From Deltaproteobacteria bacterium (GTDB taxonomy: Bacteria; Myxococcota_A; Polyangia; Polyangiales; JADJMO01), in the NCBI GenBank assembly GCA_016182965.1, contig JACPFM010000095.1:1-32969 (forward strand): a stretch of DNA of 32,969 bases, given 5' to 3'. Below the pieces are notes generated by a model that worked only from the letters and a program-made list of their open reading frames with translations, was not told the DNA's origin and ran no database searches. Both the position numbers and the translations under genes were made by a program. Shown here piece by piece: positions 24,358 to 32,382 of the stretch (the first letter of the stretch is position 1; each line of letters opens with the position of its first letter).

Positions 24358-25304
24358 TACTCCGGCAGCCGCCGCAGCGCGCTCCACGGGAACGGCTCCC
24401 AGAACGGCGTCTCGAGCTTGCCGCTCGCCTCGTCGATCACGAACCAGGTCTCCTTCGGCGACCTGCGCAGCACGTGGAAGCTCTGGGCCGGCATGAACCC
24501 CTGACCGAGCAGCGCGACGCGGCGACCGTCGGGAGCGCGCGCGAGATCGAGCACCAGCACCGCGTGGCCGAACGGCACGCCCGGCATCACGACGAAGTCG
24601 CCCGGCCGCAGATCGGCGACGGCGACCGGCTTCGCCTCCTTGGCGAGCGACGCGGTGTTCGCGGAGCCGAAGACCTGGTCGAGCCACGCGCGGAAGCCCT
24701 CGTGCTTGGCCGGGGTGGCGCCGACGTTCTTGATCGCGAGCTTGCCGTCCTTCCAGTACGTGCGCTCGCCGGCGAGGTATTTCGCGAACGACATCGCCGG
24801 GCCGCCGGCGGTGGCGTAGCGCTGATCGCGCCGGCCGAGCGACCACTGCCACTCGGCGTGCATGCGGATGACCGAGTCGGCGCACTGCTGCAGATCGGCC
24901 TTGCCGACGTCGATGGCGACGACCGCGGCGACGTTCGGGTGCGACGAGTCGTGCAGCACCTTGCCCTGGTAGGTGAGCACCGGCGAGCCGGGCGCCGCGA
25001 GCGGCAGCGCGCGCAGGAACTCGCCGAACGAGCCGCTCGACACCGGCACCCGCACGAACCCGGCGGGCGCAGGGAACCGCTGCTCGAGGGTGTCGTGCGC
25101 CTTCGGCAGATCGGGCTTCGCGTCGGCGAGCCACGGGTGGGTCACCTTCACGGGGGCGCTCGCCGACGTCGAGGGGGCGGCCGCCGTCGCGGTCGCCGTC
25201 GCGGCCGACGAGGCGACCGGCGCGGGCTTGGGCGGATCGGCCTCGGCCCGCGTGCACGCGACGAGCAACGAAAGGAGCGGCAGCGCGCGGACGAGCGATC
25301 GCAT
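24357..25304 (-). CDS. DUF4846 lipoprotein
   Basis: A 315-residue predicted lipoprotein: lipobox LVA-C17, an Ala/Thr/Ser-rich linker (20-50), then a domain matching DUF4846. The signature pieces are SFGEFLRALPL (about 92-102), VLTYQGK, VAIDVGKADLQQCADSVIRMHAEW (129-152) and a C-terminal strand region with GDFVVMPGVPFGHAVLVLD (235-253). The family is secreted in other bacteria and its role is unknown. I use the ATG at 25304 because the signal peptide is then ideal; an ATG at 25343 overlapping the upstream stop (TGATG) is equally possible and gives 328 residues. It is probably co-transcribed with the Asp-box lipoprotein gene. Confidence 0.82.
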   Translation of the reverse strand: MRSLVRALPLLSLLVACTRAEADPPKPAPVASSAATATATAAAPSTSASAPVKVTHPWLADAKPDLPKAHDTLEQRFPAPAGFVRVPVSSGSFGEFLRALPLAAPGSPVLTYQGKVLHDSSHPNVAAVVAIDVGKADLQQCADSVIRMHAEWQWSLGRRDQRYATAGGPAMSFAKYLAGERTYWKDGKLAIKNVGATPAKHEGFRAWLDQVFGSANTASLAKEAKPVAVADLRPGDFVVMPGVPFGHAVLVLDLARAPDGRRVALLGQGFMPAQSFHVLRRSPKETWFVIDEASGKLETPFWEPFPWSALRRLPE

Positions 25305-25342
25305 CGGGGTTTGGACGGACGAGGGGCGGTGATATTGGTTCA

Positions 25343-28300
25343 TCAGCGGGTGAAGCCCGGGGCGTACGAGAGCGACGAGGGCAGCGGGGTGGTGCTCGGC
25401 GCGCACGAGAGCGGCTGCAGCACGTGGGTCTTGCCGCTGCGGGCGAACAGCATCGGCGTCGAGCCGTCGGCGGGGAGCACGGTCCATTCGGTCGGATTCG
25501 CGGTGGAGGCCGTGCCGGCCAGCAAGCCGACGCGGCAGAGATCGGCGGAGGTCGTCCCTTGAACGACCGTGCCCACGGTCGCATGCCACTGCGTCCGCTT
25601 GCCGTGCTTGATCAGGAGCGGCGTGCGCTCCCCGCGCACCCAGGGCAGCTCGAGCCGGGGGACCTCCTTGCCCTTGGCGCACGCCTTCGCGACGGCCACC
25701 TCGGGCGCCGGCGGCAGCGCGATCGGCTCGGGCGGCTCGGGCATGGTGGCGCTCGCGCCGTCGAGGGGGAGCACCCACGCGCGCGGCGCGATTGTTTCGG
25801 TCCCCGGCCACGACAGCACCAGCGCGTGGCTCGCCCACCCGACCTCGACGCGCACGCGATCGGTCAGCCGCGGCCAGAGGCCCCACGTCCACGTCGAGAG
25901 ATCGCCGGCGTCGCCGCGCAGCGCGAACGCGACGTCGCGCTCCCCGAGCGACGAGTCGGGCGCGGGGCCGAAGTACAGCGTGCGCGCGCCCGCGCGTCGG
26001 GCCCAGAGGCGCGACACGCCCGGGAACCCGATCGGGGTCGGCACCTGCGTCACGCTGCCGTCATCGCGGAGCACGCGCAGCGGCGCGAGCTCGTCCTTCA
26101 GCGGCAGCCGCGCGACGACGCCGAAGCCCGGGACGATGGTGGCCATGCCGGCCGGCGCCGAGCCCCACTTGCCCACCGGCATCGCCGCCGCGGGCAGCAC
26201 GACGCGCCGGGTCTTGCCCGTCGCGGGGACCCACCACGCGATCTCGGCGTCGACGCTCTTCTTGCCCGCGGGCGCCTCGCGCGCGACGCGCACGACCAAC
26301 GCGCCGTCGCCGCTCGAGAGGCGGCGGATCGCCGACGGGACCTTCGGCGCGTCGAGCAGCGACACGCGCTGCGGTGCCTTGGCGCCGTGCGGCCACGCGA
26401 CGACGTCGACTTCGCCGGTGGCGCTCTCGGTGACCGTCGCCCACGCGTAGCGCGCGGAGGGCGCGATCTCGGGGCGCGTCGCGTCGCCGAGCGGGATCTC
26501 GTCGCCGGCCGCGACGCACTCGAGCAGCGGGCGATGCGCGAGCGGGTTGGCGGGCGCGCTCGGCCGCGGCGGCTTCACGTCGCTGGCGGAGGCGAGCTCC
26601 CACCCTTCGCGGATCGCCACGTCGCCGAGGATGCACCCGAGCTCGCTGCACGCAACCGGCAGGGTGCCGCCGCCGCCGGCGGCGATCGGCAGGGTCACCT
26701 CGCCCCACGTCGCGCCCTGATCGAGCGTCTCCCATCCGCGCCCGGGCGCGTCGGCAGCCGTCGCCAGACCGCGCGCGCCGGCGAGCGAGATCCACTCGGC
26801 GACGATCGGCAGCTCCTTGACGTCCCAGGTCGCGCCCTCGTCCTTGGTGAGCAGTCGGTGGGGCGGCGCGAGGTTCGCGAGCAGGACGATGCTCCCCGTC
26901 TTCTCGTCGAGCGAGACGTCGGTGACGTCGTTGAAGCCGAAGTCCTCGACGGTCGGCAGCCGCTTGTGCGCCCACGTCTTGCCGCCGTCCTTGGAGACGG
27001 ACAGCTCGGTCGTCCCCGCCTCCTCGTCGCTCGTCGCGGCGACCACGCGCAGCCCGTCGCTCCCGATCGTCAACGCGCTGACGCGCCGCTGCGCGCCGAG
27101 CGGCCCGAGCTTGGAGGCGACGAAGGACTTCTCGCCGGCGGGTCGCACGAAGAGGCCGTCGCCGCAGCTCGGCGCGCCCGGCTTCGCGCACACGCCGTCG
27201 AGGATGACGGTGCCCTTGGCCGACACCCAGAGGTGCCGCGGCATGCGGTCGCCCCATCCGAGCTTCGCGTCGGCGACGAAGGTCTTGGCGCCGTCGCTGC
27301 TGCGCAGCAGCGTCACCGTGTCGTCGCGCACGCACTCGGCCACCACGAACGCGCCGTCGGCCGCGAGCCCGACCATGTCGCAGTCGTTGGTCGCGGCGAT
27401 CGGCGGCAGGTGCGTGACCACGCCCTGCTCGATGGAAACTGCGTGGAACAGGCCCGAGTCGTCGTGGGCCGGGTGGAGCTCGAGGTAGCGGAGGCCGGAC
27501 CATGCCGCGGTGCCGTTGCGCACGGCGTCTCCCAGGCCGAGGGAGTCCTCACCGGTCGGCAGCGGTCGATCGAACGCCGGCGGCGACTCGACGACCCGTG
27601 ACACGACCGGCGCGCCGTCGGGCCCGCGCGACAGGCGCGACCAGGCCGAGAGGACGCCGGTGAGGCCGTCGTTGATCTTCCCTCCGACCGTCACCGACCG
27701 CGCCCAGACGTGCCCGTCGCTCGCGGGCGAAGCGGTGATCGGGACGAAGTCGTCTGCGCGCCGAATCGTGGCGAAGGTGGCGCCGTCGTCGAAGGATGCG
27801 AGGACCCGACCCGGCGCCGCGAGCACCATCGCCTCGGCCTCGGCGCTCGCCGCGACGAGCAGCGGCACGGCGCTCGACGGAGGCAACCCGACCTTGGTCC
27901 AGGACGCGCCGCCGTCGATCGACCGAAGCATGCGGTCGTCGCGCGTGATCCCGAGCAGCGCGTTCTTGCCGGCGGCGACCGCGCGGAGCGGCTCCGGTGG
28001 CAGGCGCCGCTCGGAGAGATCGTCGAGCGCGGCCTTGACGGGGTAGGTGGCGCCGCTCTCGCCGACGAGCAGCAAGCCCTGCGCCGTCTTTCGCGCGGCG
28101 ATCAGCGCCTCGGGCGCCATCGACGAAGCGCCCTGCAGCACCGGCTCCTTGGCCTCGGGATCATCGGCGGTCGGCGCCGGCTTCATCCGCACGGTCCAGC
28201 GCTGCCCCGACGCGCCGACGTACAGCGTCGCGTCGTTCGACAGCGGGAGCGCGTCGCGCGCGACCCAGCTCCCCGAGATCAGCGGATGGAGCCGCGTGCG

Positions 28301-28456
28301 CCCGCGGCCGATCGTCGCGGTGCTCCCAGCGGCCGCCGAGGGCGCCGCGGAGAGCGAGGGCGCCGGCGCCGGGCCTGGCTTCTTCTGCGCGACGGTCCCC
28401 GACGCGCAGGCCGCGCCGAGGACGACACAGGTGACGAGCGGGACGCGCCGGAGCAT
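25343..28456 (-). CDS. Asp-box (BNR) repeat beta-propeller lipoprotein
   Basis: A 1037-residue predicted lipoprotein: lipobox LGAA-C17, a Pro/Ala linker, then beta-propeller repeats. Asp-box motifs are visible in RSIDGGASWT, ASFDDGATF, SKDGGKTWA, TKDEGATWD and TLDQGATWG, each in a context of paired strands. The build resembles sialidase/HCF136-type propellers, but there is no sialidase catalytic set, so binding or structural use is more likely. The second half carries fewer clear repeats. The ATG at 28456 has TACGCT 6 nt upstream. It lies 18 bp after merR and appears to start its own transcript, followed by the DUF4846 gene. Both products should sit in the envelope. Confidence 0.8.
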   Translation of the reverse strand: MLRRVPLVTCVVLGAACASGTVAQKKPGPAPAPSLSAAPSAAAGSTATIGRGRTRLHPLISGSWVARDALPLSNDATLYVGASGQRWTVRMKPAPTADDPEAKEPVLQGASSMAPEALIAARKTAQGLLLVGESGATYPVKAALDDLSERRLPPEPLRAVAAGKNALLGITRDDRMLRSIDGGASWTKVGLPPSSAVPLLVAASAEAEAMVLAAPGRVLASFDDGATFATIRRADDFVPITASPASDGHVWARSVTVGGKINDGLTGVLSAWSRLSRGPDGAPVVSRVVESPPAFDRPLPTGEDSLGLGDAVRNGTAAWSGLRYLELHPAHDDSGLFHAVSIEQGVVTHLPPIAATNDCDMVGLAADGAFVVAECVRDDTVTLLRSSDGAKTFVADAKLGWGDRMPRHLWVSAKGTVILDGVCAKPGAPSCGDGLFVRPAGEKSFVASKLGPLGAQRRVSALTIGSDGLRVVAATSDEEAGTTELSVSKDGGKTWAHKRLPTVEDFGFNDVTDVSLDEKTGSIVLLANLAPPHRLLTKDEGATWDVKELPIVAEWISLAGARGLATAADAPGRGWETLDQGATWGEVTLPIAAGGGGTLPVACSELGCILGDVAIREGWELASASDVKPPRPSAPANPLAHRPLLECVAAGDEIPLGDATRPEIAPSARYAWATVTESATGEVDVVAWPHGAKAPQRVSLLDAPKVPSAIRRLSSGDGALVVRVAREAPAGKKSVDAEIAWWVPATGKTRRVVLPAAAMPVGKWGSAPAGMATIVPGFGVVARLPLKDELAPLRVLRDDGSVTQVPTPIGFPGVSRLWARRAGARTLYFGPAPDSSLGERDVAFALRGDAGDLSTWTWGLWPRLTDRVRVEVGWASHALVLSWPGTETIAPRAWVLPLDGASATMPEPPEPIALPPAPEVAVAKACAKGKEVPRLELPWVRGERTPLLIKHGKRTQWHATVGTVVQGTTSADLCRVGLLAGTASTANPTEWTVLPADGSTPMLFARSGKTHVLQPLSCAPSTTPLPSSLSYAPGFTR

Positions 28457-28462
28457 CCGGCG

Positions 28463-28468
28463 AGCGTA
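28463..28468 (-). promoter_or_regulatory. TACGCT -10 element for the Asp-box gene
   Basis: TACGCT then CGCCGG (6 nt) and ATG, inside the 18-bp gap after merR. Third copy of this exact hexamer before a start codon in the window. Confidence 0.5.
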
Positions 28469-28474
28469 CGACGA

Positions 28475-29218
28475 TCAGCGGCGGCGCGCGCGCTTGGCCG
28501 GTCGCTCCGCGATGCCCGTCATCAGCTCCACGATCAGCTTCTTGCGCAGGTGCCGGATGAGATCGCCCATCAGGTTCACGGCCGCGTCGACCAGCCGATC
28601 GGGCGGCAGGGGGAGATCGCGACCGCGCGTGCGCTTGGCGAACAGCGAGACCTCCTCGGCGACCAGCGCCCGGAGGGCGTGCAGGTAGATGGAGAGATCG
28701 CTCGCCGGGAACAGCTCGCGCGACAGCCCGAGCGCCCGCACGCGCGCCACCGCCTCGACGATCGCCGCGTCGACCCGCAGGTACTTCGGCGCGCGGGCCG
28801 AGCCCTGGGCGGTGATGATCTCGAGCGCGCGGAGGTCGTCGAGATCCTGCCGGTCGATGCCGGTGCGCTCGAGCAGCTCGCGCTCGCCGATCGCCTCGCC
28901 CTCCTTCTCGGCGGCGAGCGCGGTGATCGCCTTGGCCTCGAGCTCCACCAGGCTGGGGACCGCGTCGGCCTCGTCGTCGGCCGAGCCGGAGACGATCGAG
29001 CGGATCATCGACAGCGGCAGCCGGCGCTCCTCCTGGAGCCGCCGCACCAGCTTGATGCGCGCGACGAACGACTCGTCGTAGTAGGCCATGTTCCGCGAGG
29101 TCTTCATGGTGGGGCGCGGCAGCAGCCCCTCGCGGATGTAGAAGCGGATGGTCCCCACGGACACGCCGGTGCGGCGGGCGAGCTCGCTGATCTTGAGGAG
29201 ATCCTCGGGCGCGGTCAC
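28475..29218 (-). CDS. MerR family transcriptional regulator
   Basis: A 247-residue regulator. Residues of about 8-75 form the MerR winged HTH (KISELARRTGVSVGTIRFYIREGLLP), with a following YYDESFVARIKLVRRLQE helix. The long C-terminal part (about 95-247) is helical with no Cys metal site, so it is not a mercury-type sensor. An ILERTGI-like segment at about 115-125 could be a second HTH-like element. The GTG at 29218 fits the usual MerR N-terminus; a TTG at 29254 would add 12 residues without support. It follows the UbiB-like gene by 54 bp, probably in one transcript, and may control it or the downstream lipoprotein genes. Confidence 0.82.
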   Translation of the reverse strand: MTAPEDLLKISELARRTGVSVGTIRFYIREGLLPRPTMKTSRNMAYYDESFVARIKLVRRLQEERRLPLSMIRSIVSGSADDEADAVPSLVELEAKAITALAAEKEGEAIGERELLERTGIDRQDLDDLRALEIITAQGSARAPKYLRVDAAIVEAVARVRALGLSRELFPASDLSIYLHALRALVAEEVSLFAKRTRGRDLPLPPDRLVDAAVNLMGDLIRHLRKKLIVELMTGIAERPAKRARRR

Positions 29219-29272
29219 GACGTCGATGGTTCGTCCGCGGCGATCGACGGTCAACGGTGTTGTTTCAGCGGC

Positions 29273-30706
29273 TCAACGGTGACGTTGCAGCGGGTCCACG
29301 ACGATGCGCAGGCGCCCGGTCGCGGCCTTCTCGAGGATGGCCGCGATCTGGAAGGGGATGCGCTGCGTGCCGATGTAGACGTCGAGCGCCATCTTCGCGG
29401 CGTCCTCGATCGAGGCCACCCGCCGGGCGTGGGCCTCGAGCAGGACCGGGAGGAAGCTCCCGAAGGTGCCGATCACGTCGATGCCGGGGTCGATGAGGCG
29501 CGCCGAGCCGTCCATGTTCGCGAGGCTCTTGCACACCAGCGCGACGATCGGCGGCGCCTGGATGCCGTTGCGCGCCGCGTTGGAGAGCAGATCGATGAGG
29601 AGCGTACCGACGTTGAGCCGCTCGAGGCGCATGCCGTGGTAGCGCGGGAGCAGGCGGCGCACGTCCATGATCCAGCCGATCTCGTCGGCGCGCGCGGTGG
29701 GCTTGCCGATGTCGAGGAAGGCGTGGGCGACGCCGTGGCTGTCCTTCAGTTGGAAGTTGAGCAGCACGCGCACGAGGTTGTCGGACACCTGCCGCTCGAT
29801 GCGCCCGACCATTCCGAAGTCGAGCAGCACCAGCGAGCCGTCCTCCTCGACCAGCAGGTTGCCGGGGTGCGGATCGGCGTGGAACAGGCCGTCGACGAAG
29901 AACATCTGGAAGTACGCGTGCGAGAGCGTGCGCGCGAGATCGGCGCGACGACCGCGGCCGATGCGGGCGGCGCCGCCGTCGCCGAGCGGCACGCCGCGCA
30001 CCAGCTCCATCACCAGCACCGACGCGGTCGTGAGCTCCTCGTGCACCTCGGGCACCCGCAGCCCGGGCCCCCACTTCGCGAGGTTGCGCGCGAACACCAC
30101 GAGGTTCTCGGCCTCGCTCCGCAGATCGAGCTCTTCGCGGAGCGCCTGCGCGAGCTCCTCGAGCGTCGTGCGCAGGTCGTAGACGTCGTCGTCGATCAGC
30201 CGATCGGCGGCGCGCGCCAGCAGATCGAGCACCTGCAGGTCGAGATCGACCTGGGAGGTCACGTCGCGGCGGCGGATCTTCAGCGCCACGTCGCGCCCGT
30301 CGCGCAGGCGGCCCTGGTGCACCTGCGCGAGCGACGCCGAGGCCAGGGGCTTCGGATCGACCCACTCGAGGGCGTCGCCGACCTCGCGCGCGTGCTCGGC
30401 GAGCGCGGCGTCGACGTCGGCGCGGGTCATCGGCGCGACGCGGCTCTGCAGCTGCTGGAGGCAGGTCATCATCGTCGGCGAGACGATGTCGGGGCGCGTC
30501 GACAAGAGCTGCCCGAGCTTCACGAACACCGGACCGAGCCGCTCGAAGCCGCCGCGGAGCAGCTCGGCGCGCGCGAGCTCGTCGCCGGCGCCGCCTTTGG
30601 GCCCGAGCCCGAACACCGCGCCGCGCGCGAGGACGGCTCGCTTCGCGAACGGCCCGAGGGCCGCCGCGATCTCGCGCATTCTGCCGGGCACGGTCGCGGC
30701 GGACAT
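29273..30706 (-). CDS. UbiB/ABC1-family atypical kinase
   Basis: A 477-residue member of the AarF/ABC1/UbiB family, whose ATPases support isoprenoid-quinone synthesis or lipid handling. The family motifs are present: KLGQLLSTRPDI (from K63), the Ala-rich loop SASLAQVH (123-130), ALKI with K143, HADPHPGN (276-283) and LDFG (295-298). Family members commonly end with two membrane helices; here the protein stops soon after LRIVVDPLQRHR with none visible, so it is short at the C-terminus. The ATG at 30706 has AGGA six bases upstream; a start 13 codons earlier is less likely. TCAACGGTG occurs twice at its 3' end (29251 and 29273). Confidence 0.88.
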   Translation of the reverse strand: MSAATVPGRMREIAAALGPFAKRAVLARGAVFGLGPKGGAGDELARAELLRGGFERLGPVFVKLGQLLSTRPDIVSPTMMTCLQQLQSRVAPMTRADVDAALAEHAREVGDALEWVDPKPLASASLAQVHQGRLRDGRDVALKIRRRDVTSQVDLDLQVLDLLARAADRLIDDDVYDLRTTLEELAQALREELDLRSEAENLVVFARNLAKWGPGLRVPEVHEELTTASVLVMELVRGVPLGDGGAARIGRGRRADLARTLSHAYFQMFFVDGLFHADPHPGNLLVEEDGSLVLLDFGMVGRIERQVSDNLVRVLLNFQLKDSHGVAHAFLDIGKPTARADEIGWIMDVRRLLPRYHGMRLERLNVGTLLIDLLSNAARNGIQAPPIVALVCKSLANMDGSARLIDPGIDVIGTFGSFLPVLLEAHARRVASIEDAAKMALDVYIGTQRIPFQIAAILEKAATGRLRIVVDPLQRHR

Positions 30707-30778
30707 CGGGGTTCCTGTGAATCGGCGTTCGCAATCGGGGGACACCGCCAGGCTGTCGCTCTGTCGGCTTGGTCTTCA

Positions 30779-30900
30779 GTCGTCAGTCGTCAGTCATCAG
30801 TCCCAGAGTCATCAGTCCCAGCCGCACGGAGGACTGGAGGATTCTCAGTCTCGCCCTGACGACTGGACGACTGATGACCCAGTTGACGACTGATGACCCA
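30779..30900. repeat. Heptamer inverted-repeat element D
   Basis: Left arm GTCGTCA, GTCGTCA, GTCATCA (30779-30799), then GTCCCA and GTCATCAGTCCCA. Centre with TTCTCAGTCTC. Right arm TGACGAC, TGGACGAC, TGATGAC (30857-30878), CCAGT, TGACGAC, TGATGAC, CCA. It sits upstream of the UbiB-like gene; the rest of the 30707-31027 gap shows no gene. Confidence 0.8.
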
Positions 30901-31027
30901 TTCTGCGCGGCCAGCCACAATCCGACGTCCCGCAATTGCGAGCTGATCGGGCGAGCGGAGGCGGCGCGGGAGCGGGGTCGCCCGTTGGCGCCAACAGGCG
31001 ACGGAGCCGCCCCGCGCGGGCTCTCGA

Positions 31028-31231
31028 CTACTTCTTGGTCTCCTCGCCGTCGCGCTCGCGCACCAGGTTGTGCAGCAGCTTGCGGGTGTCGCGCTCGGCG
31101 CCTTCGCCGCGCTCGATCACGTCGTCGACGACCTCTTCGACCGCGTCGACGACGCGACGAACGGCGCGAAACAGCGGCGTGCGGGGGCGGCTCCGGTCGG
31201 TCTTCTCGTGCGTGGTGGTGGGCGTGCTCAT
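31028..31231 (-). CDS. Small charged amphipathic-helix protein
   Basis: A 67-residue protein with a polar Thr/Ser/Arg N-terminus and a long predicted amphipathic helix (about 18-60; RAVRRVVDAVEEVVDDVIERGEGAERDTRKLL). No signal peptide or membrane helix. The helix pattern is reminiscent of phasins and of the short PhaF-like granule proteins, but the similarity is too slight to name it. The ATG at 31231 has GGAGG six bases upstream, so the gene is well supported. A near-perfect 13-bp dyad lies 28 bp before it, suggesting tight transcriptional control. Confidence 0.7.
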   Translation of the reverse strand: MSTPTTTHEKTDRSRPRTPLFRAVRRVVDAVEEVVDDVIERGEGAERDTRKLLHNLVRERDGEETKK

Positions 31232-31259
31232 CGTGTTCCTCCGGTTGCGGTTGTTGTGC

Positions 31260-31286
31260 ATAGTAGCTAGTGCCACTACGTACTAT
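31260..31286. promoter_or_regulatory. 27-bp operator dyad
   Basis: ATAGTAGCTAGTG, one base, CACTACGTACTAT. The arms match at 11 of 13 positions, differing only by a GC/CG swap. It is AT-rich in very GC-rich DNA and overlaps the likely promoter of the 67-residue protein gene (TACTAT on the minus strand). The spacing fits a dimeric repressor. Confidence 0.65.
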
Positions 31287-31349
31287 GTACATTCCGACGG
31301 CGCACCGCCCCATGACTTCGGTCAGGGGGGGACCGCGGGCGGCAGACGG

Positions 31350-31377
31350 GGTCGAAGGTCGAAGGTCGAAGGTCGAA
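31350..31377. repeat. GGTCGAA heptamer array
   Basis: Four perfect tandem GGTCGAA units. The complementary TTCGACC units occur at 31447-31460 and 31515-31528, so the region could pair over about 100 nt. Confidence 0.85.
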
Positions 31378-31446
31378 AGAAGCCGGAGTCGATCGTCGGC
31401 CTGCGAGGTCGCAGCCGCGATCGCGCGCCGCAGCGTTCACTCCGCC

Positions 31447-31573
31447 CTCGACCTTCGACCCACGAAGCGAAGGCCGGCGTGCGCGCCCCCTGATGCGCAG
31501 CGATCGCTCTGCCCTTCGACCTTCGACCCACGAAGCCTAGGCCGGCGACCGCGCGCCCCGCTGCGCAGCGATC
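31447..31573. repeat. Direct duplication with TTCGACC units
   Basis: Two similar copies (about 31447-31505 and 31515-31573) of YTCGACC-TTCGACC-CACGAAGC, then AGGCCGGCG, GCGCGCCCC and GCGCAGCGATC. The second copy encodes the last dozen codons of the epimerase gene and its stop codon; the first is a diverged duplicate downstream of it. No separate gene is supported in 31232-31536. Confidence 0.75.
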
Positions 31574-32382
31574 AAGCCCCGATCGACGGCGATGCACTGC
31601 GCGAAGCCCTCGCGGTACGTCGGGTACGCCGGCTCGCGCGCGAGCGTCGACCACAGGCGCGTCGGGTCGAGCGCGCGCGAGTGTCGCAGCGTCTCGTCGG
31701 CCTCCTCGGCCGGCCCGTGCGGCGGCAGCGGCGCGCCGAGCTGCTCGCACAGCCAGGCGATCACCTCGAGGTGCGGGCAGGGGTGGCGATCGCCGGCGAC
31801 GAACACGTCCTCGCCCGGACCAAGCAGCGCGAGGTCGAGGAGCGCGGCGGCGAGATCGTCGACGTGCACGCGCGAGACGACGTTGTCGCCGGCGCCGGCC
31901 ACGCGGAGCGCGCCGCGCGCGAGACGCAGGTGCAGCCCGCGCCCCGGCCCGTAGATCGCAGGCGAGCGGACGATCGTCGCGCCGACGTCGCGCCACACCC
32001 GCTCGGCCTCGAGGCGCGCCTCCGCGCGCGGCGTCAGCGCGTGGGGCGCGCTCTCCTCGGAGACGCGACCGCGCGCGTCGCCGTACACGACCGACGACGA
32101 CACGTAGACGATCGCGCGCGCGTGACGGACGCGGGCAGCGAGCGCGCGATCGGCGTCGCGGTCGGGCGGGAACGTGACGACCACCATCGTGTCGGCGTCG
32201 GCCGACGCGGCCGCCGGATCGATCGCGCGCGCACCGAGCGCCTCGAGCGCGCTCGCACGCGCCGCGTCGCGCGTGGTCGCCACGGTCGCGACGGCCCGCT
32301 CCAGCGCGAGGCGGGCGACGGCGGCCCCGGTGAAGCCGCCGCCGAGGACGAGCAGTCGCTCCGCGTGTACCCTGCCCTGCAT
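31537..32382 (-). CDS. NAD(P)-binding epimerase/dehydratase-like protein
   Basis: A 281-residue Rossmann-fold protein of the extended or atypical SDR type. The dinucleotide-binding GGGFTG is at 14-19, a VVVTFPP strand end at about 67-73, IVYVSSSVVYG at 91-101, and RSPAIYGPGRG at 139-149, all typical of NAD-dependent sugar-nucleotide epimerase relatives. The YxxxK catalytic pair is not seen where expected (HALTPRAEAR), so it may bind nucleotide without epimerase activity or belong to the atypical YeeZ-like group. Its ATG overlaps the divergent TerB start by two bases. Its 3' end lies in a duplicated repeat. The pathway is unknown. Confidence 0.75.
   Translation of the reverse strand: MQGRVHAERLLVLGGGFTGAAVARLALERAVATVATTRDAARASALEALGARAIDPAAASADADTMVVVTFPPDRDADRALAARVRHARAIVYVSSSVVYGDARGRVSEESAPHALTPRAEARLEAERVWRDVGATIVRSPAIYGPGRGLHLRLARGALRVAGAGDNVVSRVHVDDLAAALLDLALLGPGEDVFVAGDRHPCPHLEVIAWLCEQLGAPLPPHGPAEEADETLRHSRALDPTRLWSTLAREPAYPTYREGFAQCIAVDRGLIAAQRGARSPA
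32368..32373 (+). promoter_or_regulatory. TACCCT -10 element for the TerB-like gene
   Basis: TACCCT then GCCCTGC (7 nt) and the ATG at 32381. It lies inside the divergent epimerase coding sequence; a leaderless start would explain the overlapping starts. Confidence 0.45.

Noticed and set aside
31258..31290. The AT-rich dyad as a sigma-54 promoter (TGGCAC...GC on the minus strand)
   Set aside because: GG and GC are 13 nt apart instead of 10.
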